Notes: generated by a model not told the origin, from the letters alone. Positions 52,546 through 60,802 are shown, counted from the first letter of the stretch. The stretch: 64,000 nucleotides of DNA from Capnocytophaga leadbetteri (GCF_003054025.1 NZ_QBKG01000003.1:139142-203141); one strand, 5' to 3'. Program-made: numbers and translations.

Positions 52546-53033
52546 CCTGTATAAATATAGGCTATAGCTGTATTATCTTTATTTCTTGTTATTTCTACAC
52601 CTTCATAAAAGTTATCATCGCCTAAATCTTTATTCAATGTTTGAATATGTACTTTCATCAGAAATTCATATCCTGAAAAACACTGTCCATTATTCGGCTC
52701 AATAGTAGCAGTAATCTCAGCGTAATAACGCCCATCATACTCTTCTGATTCACGTTCAAAAATAGTTTCATTATCTTCAAGCGTACTAACTTCATTACTC
52801 GCTAAACGCTCATTTGATAATAAGTCATCAGGAAATACATATGCTGTATAAGTTACTTCAATTTTAGGTTCTTCAATAACCACATCATCTAATTGCCATT
52901 CTTTTTCATTCTGAAGCTCTTCATTCATTAAAATGACATCTTTCTTAAACTCTTCTACACTTGCATATTGATGTAAATCTCTTTCACGGAAGTCCCAAAA
53001 AACATTATTTAAACGTTCAAGGTGTTTGCTCAT
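52539..53033 (-). CDS. Unknown protein between the ParDE-like pair and rpoB
   Basis: The 164-residue acidic cytosolic protein starts MSKHLERLNNVFWDFRERDL and contains a long charged middle section (ERLASNEVSTLEDNETIFER) and two strand-like segments (YYAEITATIEPNNGQCF, FLMKVHIQTLNKDL). No family is recognised. There is no signal peptide or membrane segment. It lies 60 bases after the toxin gene and could belong to that transcript, as a third module component or as cargo. Its last codons fall in a heptamer repeat. AT-rich compared with the ribosomal protein genes around it. Confidence 0.6.
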   Translation of the reverse strand: MSKHLERLNNVFWDFRERDLHQYASVEEFKKDVILMNEELQNEKEWQLDDVVIEEPKIEVTYTAYVFPDDLLSNERLASNEVSTLEDNETIFERESEEYDGRYYAEITATIEPNNGQCFSGYEFLMKVHIQTLNKDLGDDNFYEGVEITRNKDNTAIAYIYTGG

Positions 53034-53093
53034 TTTGTTTTATGTTCATTTGGCAGAAGTATATTCTACCTAATATTGTTATTGTATTGTTTT

Positions 53094-53387
53094 CTAAAAT
53101 AAAGGTTCTTGATAACAGCTTCTAAAATCCCTTATTTCTATTACACCAAGTTCTTCATAAACCTTATAGTACACTATAAATCTTTTGTTTAAAAAATACT
53201 TTCTATATAAATCTAATTGCTCACTATATTTAGCTAAAAAATAGGGGGCTTCGGCTAACTCATCCTCTAAGGTTTCAACAGCTTGTATTATCTTAAATGA
53301 ATAATCAAAAGAACCATTATGCTCTTCCCAATAGTCGAGAGTATCATAATACTTCTTTTTAGCTTCTAATACCCAATTTACTCGCAT
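53094..53387 (-). CDS. RelE/ParE family toxin
   Basis: The 97-residue protein fits the ParE/RelE fold: an N-terminal strand (MRVNWVLEAKKKYYDTLDYW), two helices, then strands YRKYFLNKRFIVYYKVYEE and IEIRDFRSCYQEP. Toxins of this group poison gyrase (ParE) or cut mRNA on ribosomes (RelE), and sequence alone does not separate the two here. It overlaps the upstream antitoxin gene by 29 bases, typical of such operons. It sits inside what is usually the rplL-rpoB interval. Confidence 0.8.
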   Translation of the reverse strand: MRVNWVLEAKKKYYDTLDYWEEHNGSFDYSFKIIQAVETLEDELAEAPYFLAKYSEQLDLYRKYFLNKRFIVYYKVYEELGVIEIRDFRSCYQEPLF

Positions 53388-53565
53388 ATCTCTCTCTCAC
53401 TTCTCTGCGTACCTCTTCACTACTCATTACCAGCCCTAATCTTGATTGCTCTTCAGCAATAGCTAAACTCTTTAGCTCATCGGGTGTTAATTGGTAGTAA
53501 AAATCATCTCTTTCAATAGAAAGCTGACATTCGTCTATTTCTGTTTTCAATAGCATTGGCTCCAT
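53359..53565 (-). CDS. Antitoxin partner of the ParE/RelE toxin
   Basis: The 68-residue protein (MEPMLLKTEIDECQLSIERD) has an acidic first half and a helical second half (ELKSLAIAEEQSRLGLVMSSEEVRREVRERYASK) like the toxin-wrapping tail of small antitoxins. It is encoded just before the toxin with overlapping frames. The promoter box at 53594 should drive the pair, and the antitoxin could repress it. No DNA-binding fold is obvious. Confidence 0.7.
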   Translation of the reverse strand: MEPMLLKTEIDECQLSIERDDFYYQLTPDELKSLAIAEEQSRLGLVMSSEEVRREVRERYASKLGIRS

Positions 53566-53593
53566 ATCCTCAGTATTTTTTCTAATAAAAAAA

Positions 53594-53601
53594 CAAAGAT
53601 A
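53594..53601 (-). promoter_or_regulatory. -7 promoter element of the toxin-antitoxin pair (and possibly rpoB)
   Basis: TATCTTTG on the minus strand lies 29 bases upstream of the antitoxin ATG and downstream of the rplL terminator. It is the only consensus box seen between rplL and rpoB. Confidence 0.55.
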
Positions 53602-53631
53602 TATCAGTACCTTTTATTTAAATTACAAAAT

Positions 53632-53668
53632 GGTTTAGGTCTAATTCCTACTGAAAAAGACCTAAACC
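53632..53668 (-). terminator. Terminator after rplL
   Basis: GGTTTAGGTCT (53632-53642) and AGACCTAAACC (53658-53668) pair perfectly over 11 bases with a 15-base loop. A short T-rich stretch follows on the minus strand. It separates rplL from the genes leading to rpoB. The weak U-tract leaves some read-through possible. Confidence 0.65.
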
Positions 53669-53690
53669 TTATAGGGTTTACTTAGTAAAA

Positions 53691-54068
53691 TTATTTCAAC
53701 TCTACTTCAGCTCCAGCTTCTTCTAAAGATTTTTTAAGCCCTTCAGCTTCTTCTTTAGAAACACCTTCTTTTACTTTTGAAGGAGCACCATCAACTACTT
53801 CTTTAGCTTCTTTTAGTCCAAGACCAGTAAGATCTTTTACTAATTTAACTACTGCTAGTTTGTTAGCACCTGCTGATTTAAGAATTACGTCAAATTCAGT
53901 TTTTTCAGCTGCTGCTTCACCAGCACCTGCTGCTGGACCTGCTGCTACTGCTACTGCTGCTGCTGCTGGCTCGATACCATATTCGTCTTTAAGGATTTGA
54001 GCAAGCTCGTTTACTTCTTTAACGGTTAAGTTTACTAATTGTTCTGCGAAATTTTTTAAATCTGCCAT
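53691..54068 (-). CDS. rplL: 50S ribosomal protein L7/L12
   Basis: L7/L12 forms the flexible ribosomal stalk that recruits translation GTPases. The 125-residue protein has the N-terminal dimerisation helices ([20 protein letters not shown]), an Ala/Gly-rich hinge (about 35-53) and the C-terminal domain ([40 protein letters not shown]). It ends the secE-nusG-rplKAJL unit before a terminator. Confidence 0.97.
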   Translation of the reverse strand: MADLKNFAEQLVNLTVKEVNELAQILKDEYGIEPAAAAVAVAAGPAAGAGEAAAEKTEFDVILKSAGANKLAVVKLVKDLTGLGLKEAKEVVDGAPSKVKEGVSKEEAEGLKKSLEEAGAEVELK

Positions 54069-54122
54069 TTTTCTATCGTTTTTGTTTAATTGTTTATAAA
54101 TAATTTTTGTGCGTTCTGTTTA

Positions 54123-54638
54123 TTATTTTTCAGATAAAGTCTTGATGATACCGGCCAATTTGCCACCTCCTGACTTAAGAGCTGATACCACATTCTTAGC
54201 AGGTGATTGAAGCAATCCGATGATATCGCCAATAACTTCATTCTTAGACTTGATAGCTACTAACGCATCTAATTGGTTATCGCCTACATATACTGCTGAA
54301 TCAATATAAGCTCCTTTTAAGATAGGTTTATCTGACTTTTTGCGAAACTCTTTAATAAGCTTAGCAGGTGCATTACCTACTTCGGCATACATAAGTGAAG
54401 AGTTTCCTTTTAGGATATTAGGTAGTTCACCAAATTCCTTTTCTGAGGCTTCCATTGCTTTGGCAAGCAAGGTATTTTTAACTACTGCTAACTTGATATT
54501 CGCTTTGAAGCAAGCACGGCGTAAAGCACTTGTTTCTTGAGCGTTCAAACCAGTTAGGTCTGCTACATAAATAACACTATTTTCAGCTAACTGAGCAGTT
54601 AAATTGTCTATTACTAATGATTTTTCTTCTCTTGTCAT
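54123..54638 (-). CDS. rplJ: 50S ribosomal protein L10
   Basis: L10 anchors the L7/L12 dimers on the large subunit. The 171-residue protein shows MTREEKSLVIDNLTAQLAEN, YVADLTGLNAQETSALRR and KVVKNT-type sequence (LAVVKNTLLAKAM), with a C-terminal helix for L12 binding. The 23-base gap from rplA leaves no room for the L10 autoregulatory leader known from other bacteria. Confidence 0.96.
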   Translation of the reverse strand: MTREEKSLVIDNLTAQLAENSVIYVADLTGLNAQETSALRRACFKANIKLAVVKNTLLAKAMEASEKEFGELPNILKGNSSLMYAEVGNAPAKLIKEFRKKSDKPILKGAYIDSAVYVGDNQLDALVAIKSKNEVIGDIIGLLQSPAKNVVSALKSGGGKLAGIIKTLSEK

Positions 54639-54661
54639 AATTTCGTTTTTTAACTAATCAA

Positions 54662-55351
54662 TTAAACTGTTTTAGTATCTACAGCTACACTAGGGCTCAT
54701 AGTTGATGATAAGTATATCGATTTCATATAAGTACCCTTAGCAGCAGTAGGTTTCATTTTTATCAACGTTTGCAATAGTTCATTGGCGTTGTCTACTAAT
54801 TTCTCGGCAGAGAAAGACACTTTGCCAATAGAAGCGTGTACGATACCGGTTTTATCTACGCGGAAGTCAATCTTACCAGCTTTTACCTCTTGTACAGCTT
54901 TACCTATTTCCATAGTAACAGTACCTGTTTTAGGGTTTGGCATCAAGCCACGCGGACCAAGCACACGCCCTAAAGGACCTAATTTACCCATTACGGCAGG
55001 CATAGTTACGATTACGTCTACGTCTGTCCAACCGTCTTTTATCTTTTGTAGATATTCGTCTAACCCTACATAGTCAGCTCCAGCTGCTTTAGCTTCAGCC
55101 TCTTTATCTGGGGTTACCAAGGCGAGCACTCGCACATCTTTACCTGTTCCGTGAGGTAGCGTAACTACGCCACGCACCATTTGGTTTGCTTTACGAGGGT
55201 CTACCCCTAAACGCACTGCAATATCCACAGAAGCATCAAATTTAGTGTAAGTGATTTCTTTGAGTAATGCAGAAGCCTCTTTAAGCGTGTAGAGCTTGTT
55301 TCTGTCTACTTTAGCAAGCGCTTCTTTGTGTTTCTTTGTCAATTTTGCCAT
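54662..55351 (-). CDS. rplA: 50S ribosomal protein L1
   Basis: L1 forms the mobile stalk at the ribosomal E site and in many bacteria represses its own operon. The 229-residue protein has the conserved [56 protein letters not shown] and [10 protein letters not shown] stretches. It follows rplK by 12 bases. Confidence 0.97.
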   Translation of the reverse strand: MAKLTKKHKEALAKVDRNKLYTLKEASALLKEITYTKFDASVDIAVRLGVDPRKANQMVRGVVTLPHGTGKDVRVLALVTPDKEAEAKAAGADYVGLDEYLQKIKDGWTDVDVIVTMPAVMGKLGPLGRVLGPRGLMPNPKTGTVTMEIGKAVQEVKAGKIDFRVDKTGIVHASIGKVSFSAEKLVDNANELLQTLIKMKPTAAKGTYMKSIYLSSTMSPSVAVDTKTV

Positions 55352-55363
55352 AATGCTTTCCGA

Positions 55364-55801
55364 TTAAAAAGGTTTTTCACCAGTTACTGTTATACCCATT
55401 GAGCGTGCCGTACCAGCAATCATACTCATTGCAGATTCGAGTGTAAATGCACTTAGGTCAGGCATTTTGTCTTCTGCAATCGCTTTCACTTGATCCCAAG
55501 TGATACTTGCTACTTTTTTACGGTTTGGCTCTCCGGAACCTCCTTTAACCTTAGCGGCTTCCAATAGCTGAACGGCAGCAGGCGCTGTTTTGATAATAAA
55601 GTCGAATGACTTATCTTTGTACACGGTGATAACTACAGGAATTACTTTTCCTTGTTTGTCCTGCGTACGAGCGTTGAACTGCTTGCAGAACTCCATAATA
55701 TTAACACCGGCAGCACCTAATGCGGGTCCAATTGGTGGCGATGGGTTCGCTTGACCTCCCCGAGCTTGTAGTTTAACTACTTTACTAATTTCTTTTGCCA
55801 T
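55364..55801 (-). CDS. rplK: 50S ribosomal protein L11
   Basis: L11 is part of the GTPase-associated centre. The 145-residue protein has [33 protein letters not shown] and the C-terminal RNA-binding domain ending [20 protein letters not shown]. The second stretch ([14 protein letters not shown]) is the usual L11 N-terminal signature. It lies between nusG and rplA in the standard order. Confidence 0.97.
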   Translation of the reverse strand: MAKEISKVVKLQARGGQANPSPPIGPALGAAGVNIMEFCKQFNARTQDKQGKVIPVVITVYKDKSFDFIIKTAPAAVQLLEAAKVKGGSGEPNRKKVASITWDQVKAIAEDKMPDLSAFTLESAMSMIAGTARSMGITVTGEKPF

Positions 55802-55868
55802 TGTTTATTATTAATAAATTATTTAAAATATACCCCTTTAAAGAATTACCTTTTCAGGGACTTATAAG

Positions 55869-56420
55869 TTACAATTTTTCAACTTGGGTATAGTTGAGCT
55901 CTAAAGGTGTTTTTCTACCGAAAATCTTCACCATTACTTCCAATTTTCGCTTCTCTTCATTCACACGCTCTATCGTACCGTTAAAGCCGTTGAAAGGCCC
56001 CTCGATAAGTTTTACTACCTCACCTACTTCAAAAGGTATTGCTACCGTTTCAACAGTTTCTGATAGCTCATCTACTTGCCCTAACATACGGTTTACATCG
56101 GCTTTGCGCAAAGGCAGCGGGTCGCCACCTTTAGTCTCGCTTAAGAAGCCCACTACCCCTGGTATTGATTTGATGATATGCACCACCTCACCTGCTAAAT
56201 GAGCTTTCACCATTACGTAGCCAGGCATATGCACTCTATCTTTGGTAGTTTTTTTACCATTGCGCACTTGCACCACTTTCTCGGTAGGCACCAACACCTC
56301 TTCTACATAGTCGGCATAGCCCAAGCGAGCAGATTCCGTTTCTACGTAGTTCTTAATCTTGTTTTCCTGACCGGTAACGGTTTTGATTACATACCATTTT
56401 TTTTCTAACAATCCAGACAT
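55869..56420 (-). CDS. nusG: Transcription termination/antitermination factor NusG
   Basis: NusG binds elongating RNA polymerase and links it to Rho or the ribosome. The 183-residue protein has the NGN domain (KKWYVIKTVTGQENKIKNYV, MPGYVMVKAHL, GVVGFLSETKGGDPLPL) and the KOW domain (FEVGEVVKLIEGPFNGFNGT, VMVKIFGRKTPLEL). It is 12 bases after secE. Confidence 0.97.
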   Translation of the reverse strand: MSGLLEKKWYVIKTVTGQENKIKNYVETESARLGYADYVEEVLVPTEKVVQVRNGKKTTKDRVHMPGYVMVKAHLAGEVVHIIKSIPGVVGFLSETKGGDPLPLRKADVNRMLGQVDELSETVETVAIPFEVGEVVKLIEGPFNGFNGTIERVNEEKRKLEVMVKIFGRKTPLELNYTQVEKL

Positions 56421-56432
56421 TCTCCGTTGTTT

Positions 56433-56618
56433 TTATTGCATAAATTTAAAATACTCAGCTATTATCCATTCAAAGAACGAATCCATTCCCCAGATAACTA
56501 ATGAGAATAAGATAGAGAATACCACTACTACCACCATTTCGCGTTGCGAATCGGCAAGAGTAGGCCACGTAACGTGGTTCTTTAGTTCTTCGTAAGATTC
56601 TTTAACATACTGAACCAT
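56433..56618 (-). CDS. secE: Preprotein translocase subunit SecE
   Basis: This is the small 61-residue form of SecE with an amphipathic helix (YVKESYEELKNHVTWPTLAD) and one membrane helix (MVVVVVFSILFSLVIWGMDS). It opens the operon secE-nusG-rplK-rplA-rplJ-rplL. The elongation factor Tu and tRNA-Trp genes that often precede it are not present; a secreted LRR protein gene lies upstream. Confidence 0.95.
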   Translation of the reverse strand: MVQYVKESYEELKNHVTWPTLADSQREMVVVVVFSILFSLVIWGMDSFFEWIIAEYFKFMQ

Positions 56619-56675
56619 AATGTATTAATTTATTTGGTGAGTTATTAAGCGCCCTATTATGTACGCTTTTGGGTG

Positions 56676-56684
56676 GCAAAAGTA
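56676..56684 (-). promoter_or_regulatory. -7 promoter element of the secE-nusG-rplKAJL operon
   Basis: TACTTTTGC on the minus strand, 58 bases upstream of the secE ATG. Confidence 0.65.
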
Positions 56685-56725
56685 CTGCAAATATTTTAAT
56701 CTGCAAAACTTTTTTTAATATTTTT

Positions 56726-58111
56726 TTATTCTAAGGCACAATCTTGCCAACCTATCGCCGCTTTGTAGGCGTCTAACGAACGGAAAGGCACTACTACTTT
56801 CCCCTTATATCCAAAACTTCTGTTCACCTCTGGCGGTGCGGTGGCTTTGCAGTGCAATTCGGTAAGTCCCGTATTTTCAAAGGCTCCTAAATCAATCTTT
56901 TCTACTGAAGGGGGAAGGCGTAAGTCTTTTAGATTCGTACAGCCGTAAAAAGCCTGTACCCCTATAGTAGCGGTGAATTTAGAGAGCTTCACCTCGCTAA
57001 GACTTGTACAGTTATAAAACACTTTGGCAGCTATATCGACCACCGCACGGGGCAGCTCTATATACGCTAAACTCTCGCATTCAGCAAAAGCAAACATACC
57101 TATATATTTTACCTCGTCGGGCAGGGTAACTTCTTGCAACTTTTTGCAACCGTAAAAAGCGGCATAGAGTATGTCGGTTAGTGCCAAAGGGAACTGTACC
57201 GCCTCTAACGAACTACAGTTGCGAAACACCTGCATATCAATCTTTTCTACCGTATCGGGTATGAGAATAGCCTTAAGCGAAGTGCAATCTAAAAAAGTAT
57301 CGTTGAGCAAATGGCGCAAGCCGTAGGGCAACTTCACATCGGTTAGCGAACTACAACTATGAAAGGCACTCGCCCCTATAAACACCACACTATCAGGAAT
57401 ATCGATAGCGCGCAGACTCTTGCAGTACTCAAAACTATCATCGCCTATAGCCTCTAACTGTTCCGGCAGCACTACCCTACCGAGGCTTTCGCAATAAGCA
57501 AATGCACTGCTTTTGATGCGCCGCACACTGGCAGGCAGCAACGCCTCTTTGAGCTGCTTGCATTGGTAAAAAATTCCTGAAGGAAGTATCGACAATTGGT
57601 TAGTGAGAAAAGTAACCTGCTGTAGCGAACTGCAATCTAAAAAAGCATTATCACCTATATTAGTAGTACTTTCGGGGATAGTGATAGCGTTAAGAGCAAA
57701 ACAAGCGCGAAACGCCTCAGTGCCAATAGTAGCCACCGAGTTGGGCAAGTTAGCACTGCTGAGCTTCCCACAAAAAGCAAAGGCTTGTTCGCCTATAGCG
57801 GTAACCGTATTGGGCAGGAACTCAGCTTTAGTAAGGGTATTACATCCGTAGAAAGCACGGTCGCCTATGAGAGTCACGCTCCCCCCTATGTTGATAGATT
57901 TGAGTCGGGAGCAATCCTTAAACGCCTCAGGGGCAATGATTTTAACTGTACGTGGTAACTCTATACGACCGTCAGCAGGAATGCGGCTGTTCTCACATTT
58001 GAGTAGCGTACCTTCTTTGATAAACAGTGCCTCCTCCCCTTTTTGGGCAAAGCAGAGTTGTAGCGCAAAGAAAAGGATACATACATAAGTTTTATAGATA
58101 GTGGTAGGCAT
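56726..58111 (-). CDS. Secreted leucine-rich repeat protein (BspA-like, LRR_5)
   Basis: The 461-residue protein has a signal peptide (MPTTIYKTYVCILFFALQLC, then FAQ) and about 15 repeats of roughly 23 residues with the pattern (V)xxIGxxAFxxCxxLxxVxLPxxV, the treponemal/BspA LRR_5 type. The Cys in each repeat (DCSRL, GCNTL, FCGKL and so on) is regular. Such proteins bind host matrix or other bacteria in oral species. The short non-repeat C-terminus (VVPFRSLDAYKAAIGWQDCALE) contains no obvious sorting domain. It has its own promoter. Confidence 0.9.
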   Translation of the reverse strand: MPTTIYKTYVCILFFALQLCFAQKGEEALFIKEGTLLKCENSRIPADGRIELPRTVKIIAPEAFKDCSRLKSINIGGSVTLIGDRAFYGCNTLTKAEFLPNTVTAIGEQAFAFCGKLSSANLPNSVATIGTEAFRACFALNAITIPESTTNIGDNAFLDCSSLQQVTFLTNQLSILPSGIFYQCKQLKEALLPASVRRIKSSAFAYCESLGRVVLPEQLEAIGDDSFEYCKSLRAIDIPDSVVFIGASAFHSCSSLTDVKLPYGLRHLLNDTFLDCTSLKAILIPDTVEKIDMQVFRNCSSLEAVQFPLALTDILYAAFYGCKKLQEVTLPDEVKYIGMFAFAECESLAYIELPRAVVDIAAKVFYNCTSLSEVKLSKFTATIGVQAFYGCTNLKDLRLPPSVEKIDLGAFENTGLTELHCKATAPPEVNRSFGYKGKVVVPFRSLDAYKAAIGWQDCALE

Positions 58112-58130
58112 TTTTTAGATATTTCAAAGC

Positions 58131-58139
58131 GCAAAGGTA
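58131..58139 (-). promoter_or_regulatory. -7 promoter element of the LRR protein gene
   Basis: TACCTTTGC on the minus strand, 19 bases upstream of the ATG at 58111. Confidence 0.65.
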
Positions 58140-58148
58140 GTAAAAATT

Positions 58149-58462
58149 TGATAATTAGCAAACTTTATTGATTTGGCAATTTGCCGATTTGTCAATTTGC
58201 CAATGAACACATAACGCTCAAATCTCCCAGAGCTCCATTAATTAGATTTTTTTTCTTCTATACTTTCCCTTTACTTTAGATATACCTACCCTTTAGCTTG
58301 AGCGAAGGATTATCGAAAGAGGAGCAAAGAATAAACAACTAATCATCACGCAAAAAGCAGCAAAACATTCTACACTCCATCTCGCTTGCTTTTTTCCTCC
58401 TCCATTAATCATCTCATTGGCAAATTGGCAAATTGACAAATCGGCAAATTAACCAATCAATA
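58149..58462. repeat. Repeat-rich spacer between the LRR gene and the PpiD-like gene
   Basis: No gene is supported. Octamer arrays occupy about 58149-58205 (units GGCAATTT, GCCGATTT, GTCAATTT) and 58417-58462 (units GGCAAATT, GACAAATC). A 70-bp composite element lies at 58267-58336, containing three 11-mers (58302-58334). It matches the reverse complement of 21123-21192 at about 60 of 70 positions by eye. Confidence 0.8.
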
Positions 58463-58503
58463 TTTTTTTTGCTAATTATTTTTGTATTTCAATAAAAAAG
58501 ATT

Positions 58504-58512
58504 ACTTTTGCC
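58504..58512 (+). promoter_or_regulatory. -7 promoter element of the PpiD-like gene
   Basis: TACTTTTGC lies 53 bases before the ATG at 58566. Confidence 0.6.
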
Positions 58513-58565
58513 GTTTGATTAATAACACCAAACAAATTTATACTTTTTATAAACGATTATAAACA

Positions 58566-60683
58566 ATGGCAGTACTTGAAAAAATCAGAAGTAAAACCGT
58601 ATTCTTGATTGCAATTATCGGGCTCGCTCTCTTTGCTTTTATCATCTCAGACTTTATTGGCAAAGGGCGCTTTAGTAACCATCAACCTACCGAAATAGGT
58701 ACGGTAAACGGTGAAGATGTACCTATCGACGCTTTCCGTCTACAGGTAGAAAATGCCGTGCATCAGGCTAACGGTCAGGCAAGTAGCATAGAAGCTGCAA
58801 AGTATGTGTGGGAGCAAAACGTTCAGCAAATACTTCTCAATCAGCAAATTGAGAAATTAGGACTCAGCGTGGAGAAAGACCAAATCATCTCTATACTCGC
58901 TAAAACCCCTCTTGCTCAAAACCCTCAGTTCGTAAACGAATACGGTGTATTTGACCCTTCTAAATTTACCGCTTACCTCAATACCCTTAAAAGCAACAAT
59001 CCGCAAGCCTATGCTCAGTGGAAAATGCAAGAAGACGCTATCATAGAAGGGGCTAAACAGCAAATGTACTTCAGCCTTATACGCGCTGGCTTAGGAGTAA
59101 CCAACGCTGAAGCTGAAATAGCTTATCATCAAGAAAAAGATATGGCTGACATTAGCTATGTTGCGCTACAATATAGCAGTATTGACGATAAAAACATAAA
59201 TGTTAGCGACAGCGAAATAAAAGATTATATCAAAAAACACGAAAAACAATTCAAACAAGAGGCTTACCGCAATATACAATATATAGTGGTGAACGAAAAA
59301 CCTTCGGCTGCCGATACGCAAGCTGAAAAAGAAGCTATCAACAAATTGCTTCAGCCAGAAATCGTGTTTAACAACCAAACACACGCCAACGATACTATCG
59401 CTGGTTTCGCTCAAACTAAAAACATAAAAGAGTTCGTAGACCGCCACTCTGATACTCCTTACGATACCCTTTTCGTAAGCAAAGAAGATTTGCGTTCTGC
59501 TTATGCTGATACTCTTTTCGCCCTACCTGTAGGCAAAGTATTTGGTCCTTATGAAGAAGACGGCAACCTAAAACTAAGTCGTATGGTAGCTAAAGACCCT
59601 AACGGAGCTGTAAAAGCAAGCCACATACTTATTGCTTACAAAGGTAGCCAAGCCGCTACTCCTAATACTACTCGTACTAAAGAGGAAGCTAAAGCAAAAG
59701 CTGAGTCGCTTTTGGCTGAGGCTAAAGCAGCAGGTGCTGACTTTGCCGCTTTGGCAAGTGAAAATTCTGACGAACCAGGAGCGAACTATCGCGGAGGCGA
59801 CCTCGGATTCTTCAAACGCGGGGCTATGGTAAAACCTTTCGAGCAATTCGTTTTTGCTAACCCTGTAGGTACTATAGGTATTGTAGAAACTGATTTTGGT
59901 TACCACGTAGTAAAAGTAACTGATAAAGCCCCTACTGTGCAGTTGGCTACTATCACTCGCAAGGTTGAGCCTTCTGAAGCTACCCTTAACGAACTTTTCT
60001 CTAAAGTGAGCAACTTCGAGATGAAAGCGAGTCAAAATCCTAAAGATTTTTCTAACATCGCTAAATCATCAGACTTGACTGTGCTTCGTGCAGATAACCT
60101 ACACAAAAACGACGACCAAATTATCGGACTTGGTGCTAATCGCCAAATAGTACAATGGTTGTTCAACCAAGAAACAAAAGTAGGAGACCTTAAGAAATTC
60201 ACTAACGGAGGTAACTATATAGTAGCTCAATTAGTGAAACAAGGAGAAGAAGGACTTAGCGACGTACAAGACGTAGCGCCATTTGTAAAACCTATTCTTA
60301 TACGCGAGAAAAAAGCCGCTATACTAAAAGAGAAAGCTAAAGGCAACAGTTTAGCAGCAATTGCTTCGGCTAACAAAACAGAAGTAAAAACCGCTACCGG
60401 ACTAACAATGAACAACCCTATCCTTATAGGAGAAGGACGTGAGCCTAAAGTAATCGGGGCTGCTTTCGGACTTAAGCAAGGTGCTATCTCTAAACCTATA
60501 GATGGAGAAAATGCTGTATATGTGATACAAGTATCGTCAGTATCAGTAGCACCTGCTACTAATGATTACAAAACGTATGCAGAGACTATCGAGAAGCTAC
60601 GCACAGAGCGTGCTGGACAAGGCATACTCAAATCGCTTGAAAATAGCGCTATTATCAAAGAAAACATAAGTGCTTTCTATTAA
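58566..60683 (+). CDS. Peptidylprolyl isomerase, PpiD/SurA-like periplasmic foldase
   Basis: The 705-residue protein is anchored by an N-terminal helix (TVFLIAIIGLALFAFIISDF, about residues 11-30), followed by the SurA_N-like region (GTVNGEDVPIDAFRLQVE). It carries one parvulin domain (about 345-455) with KASHILIAYKGS, DFAALASENSDEPGANYRGG, DLGFFKRGAMVKPFE and VETDFGYHVVKV. PpiD-type proteins assist folding of secreted and outer-membrane proteins at the Sec translocon exit. It is monocistronic with its own promoter and terminator. Confidence 0.93.
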   Translation: MAVLEKIRSKTVFLIAIIGLALFAFIISDFIGKGRFSNHQPTEIGTVNGEDVPIDAFRLQVENAVHQANGQASSIEAAKYVWEQNVQQILLNQQIEKLGLSVEKDQIISILAKTPLAQNPQFVNEYGVFDPSKFTAYLNTLKSNNPQAYAQWKMQEDAIIEGAKQQMYFSLIRAGLGVTNAEAEIAYHQEKDMADISYVALQYSSIDDKNINVSDSEIKDYIKKHEKQFKQEAYRNIQYIVVNEKPSAADTQAEKEAINKLLQPEIVFNNQTHANDTIAGFAQTKNIKEFVDRHSDTPYDTLFVSKEDLRSAYADTLFALPVGKVFGPYEEDGNLKLSRMVAKDPNGAVKASHILIAYKGSQAATPNTTRTKEEAKAKAESLLAEAKAAGADFAALASENSDEPGANYRGGDLGFFKRGAMVKPFEQFVFANPVGTIGIVETDFGYHVVKVTDKAPTVQLATITRKVEPSEATLNELFSKVSNFEMKASQNPKDFSNIAKSSDLTVLRADNLHKNDDQIIGLGANRQIVQWLFNQETKVGDLKKFTNGGNYIVAQLVKQGEEGLSDVQDVAPFVKPILIREKKAAILKEKAKGNSLAAIASANKTEVKTATGLTMNNPILIGEGREPKVIGAAFGLKQGAISKPIDGENAVYVIQVSSVSVAPATNDYKTYAETIEKLRTERAGQGILKSLENSAIIKENISAFY

Positions 60684-60704
60684 TAGAAACAACTGATAAA
60701 TGAT

Positions 60705-60746
60705 AAAATAAGAGGTAATAAGTGAGTGCTTATTGCCTCTTATTTT
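60705..60746 (+). terminator. Terminator of the PpiD-like gene
   Basis: Arms 60705-60722 and 60729-60746 pair over about 18 bases with one G-U pair and a 6-base loop, ending in a T run. Confidence 0.9.
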
Positions 60747-60779
60747 TATTTTATTAGTTGCCGATTTATAAATTATTAG

Positions 60780-60788
60780 TATATTTGC
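60780..60788 (+). promoter_or_regulatory. -7 promoter element of the PIN-domain module
   Basis: TATATTTGC ends 14 bases before the ATG at 60803 and lies downstream of an in-frame TTG at 60758, which rules out that longer start. Confidence 0.6.
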
Positions 60789-60802
60789 GAAAAAAAGAAG
60801 AT

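Noticed and set aside
53566-53690. L10-type ribosomal protein leader or internal rpoB promoter region
   Set aside because: Only a terminator-like hairpin and the toxin-antitoxin promoter box are visible. Nothing resembles the L10 binding site.
56619-56725. Possible tRNA-Trp or tuf remnant upstream of secE
   Set aside because: The 107-base gap shows only a promoter box and AT-rich sequence; no cloverleaf can be drawn.
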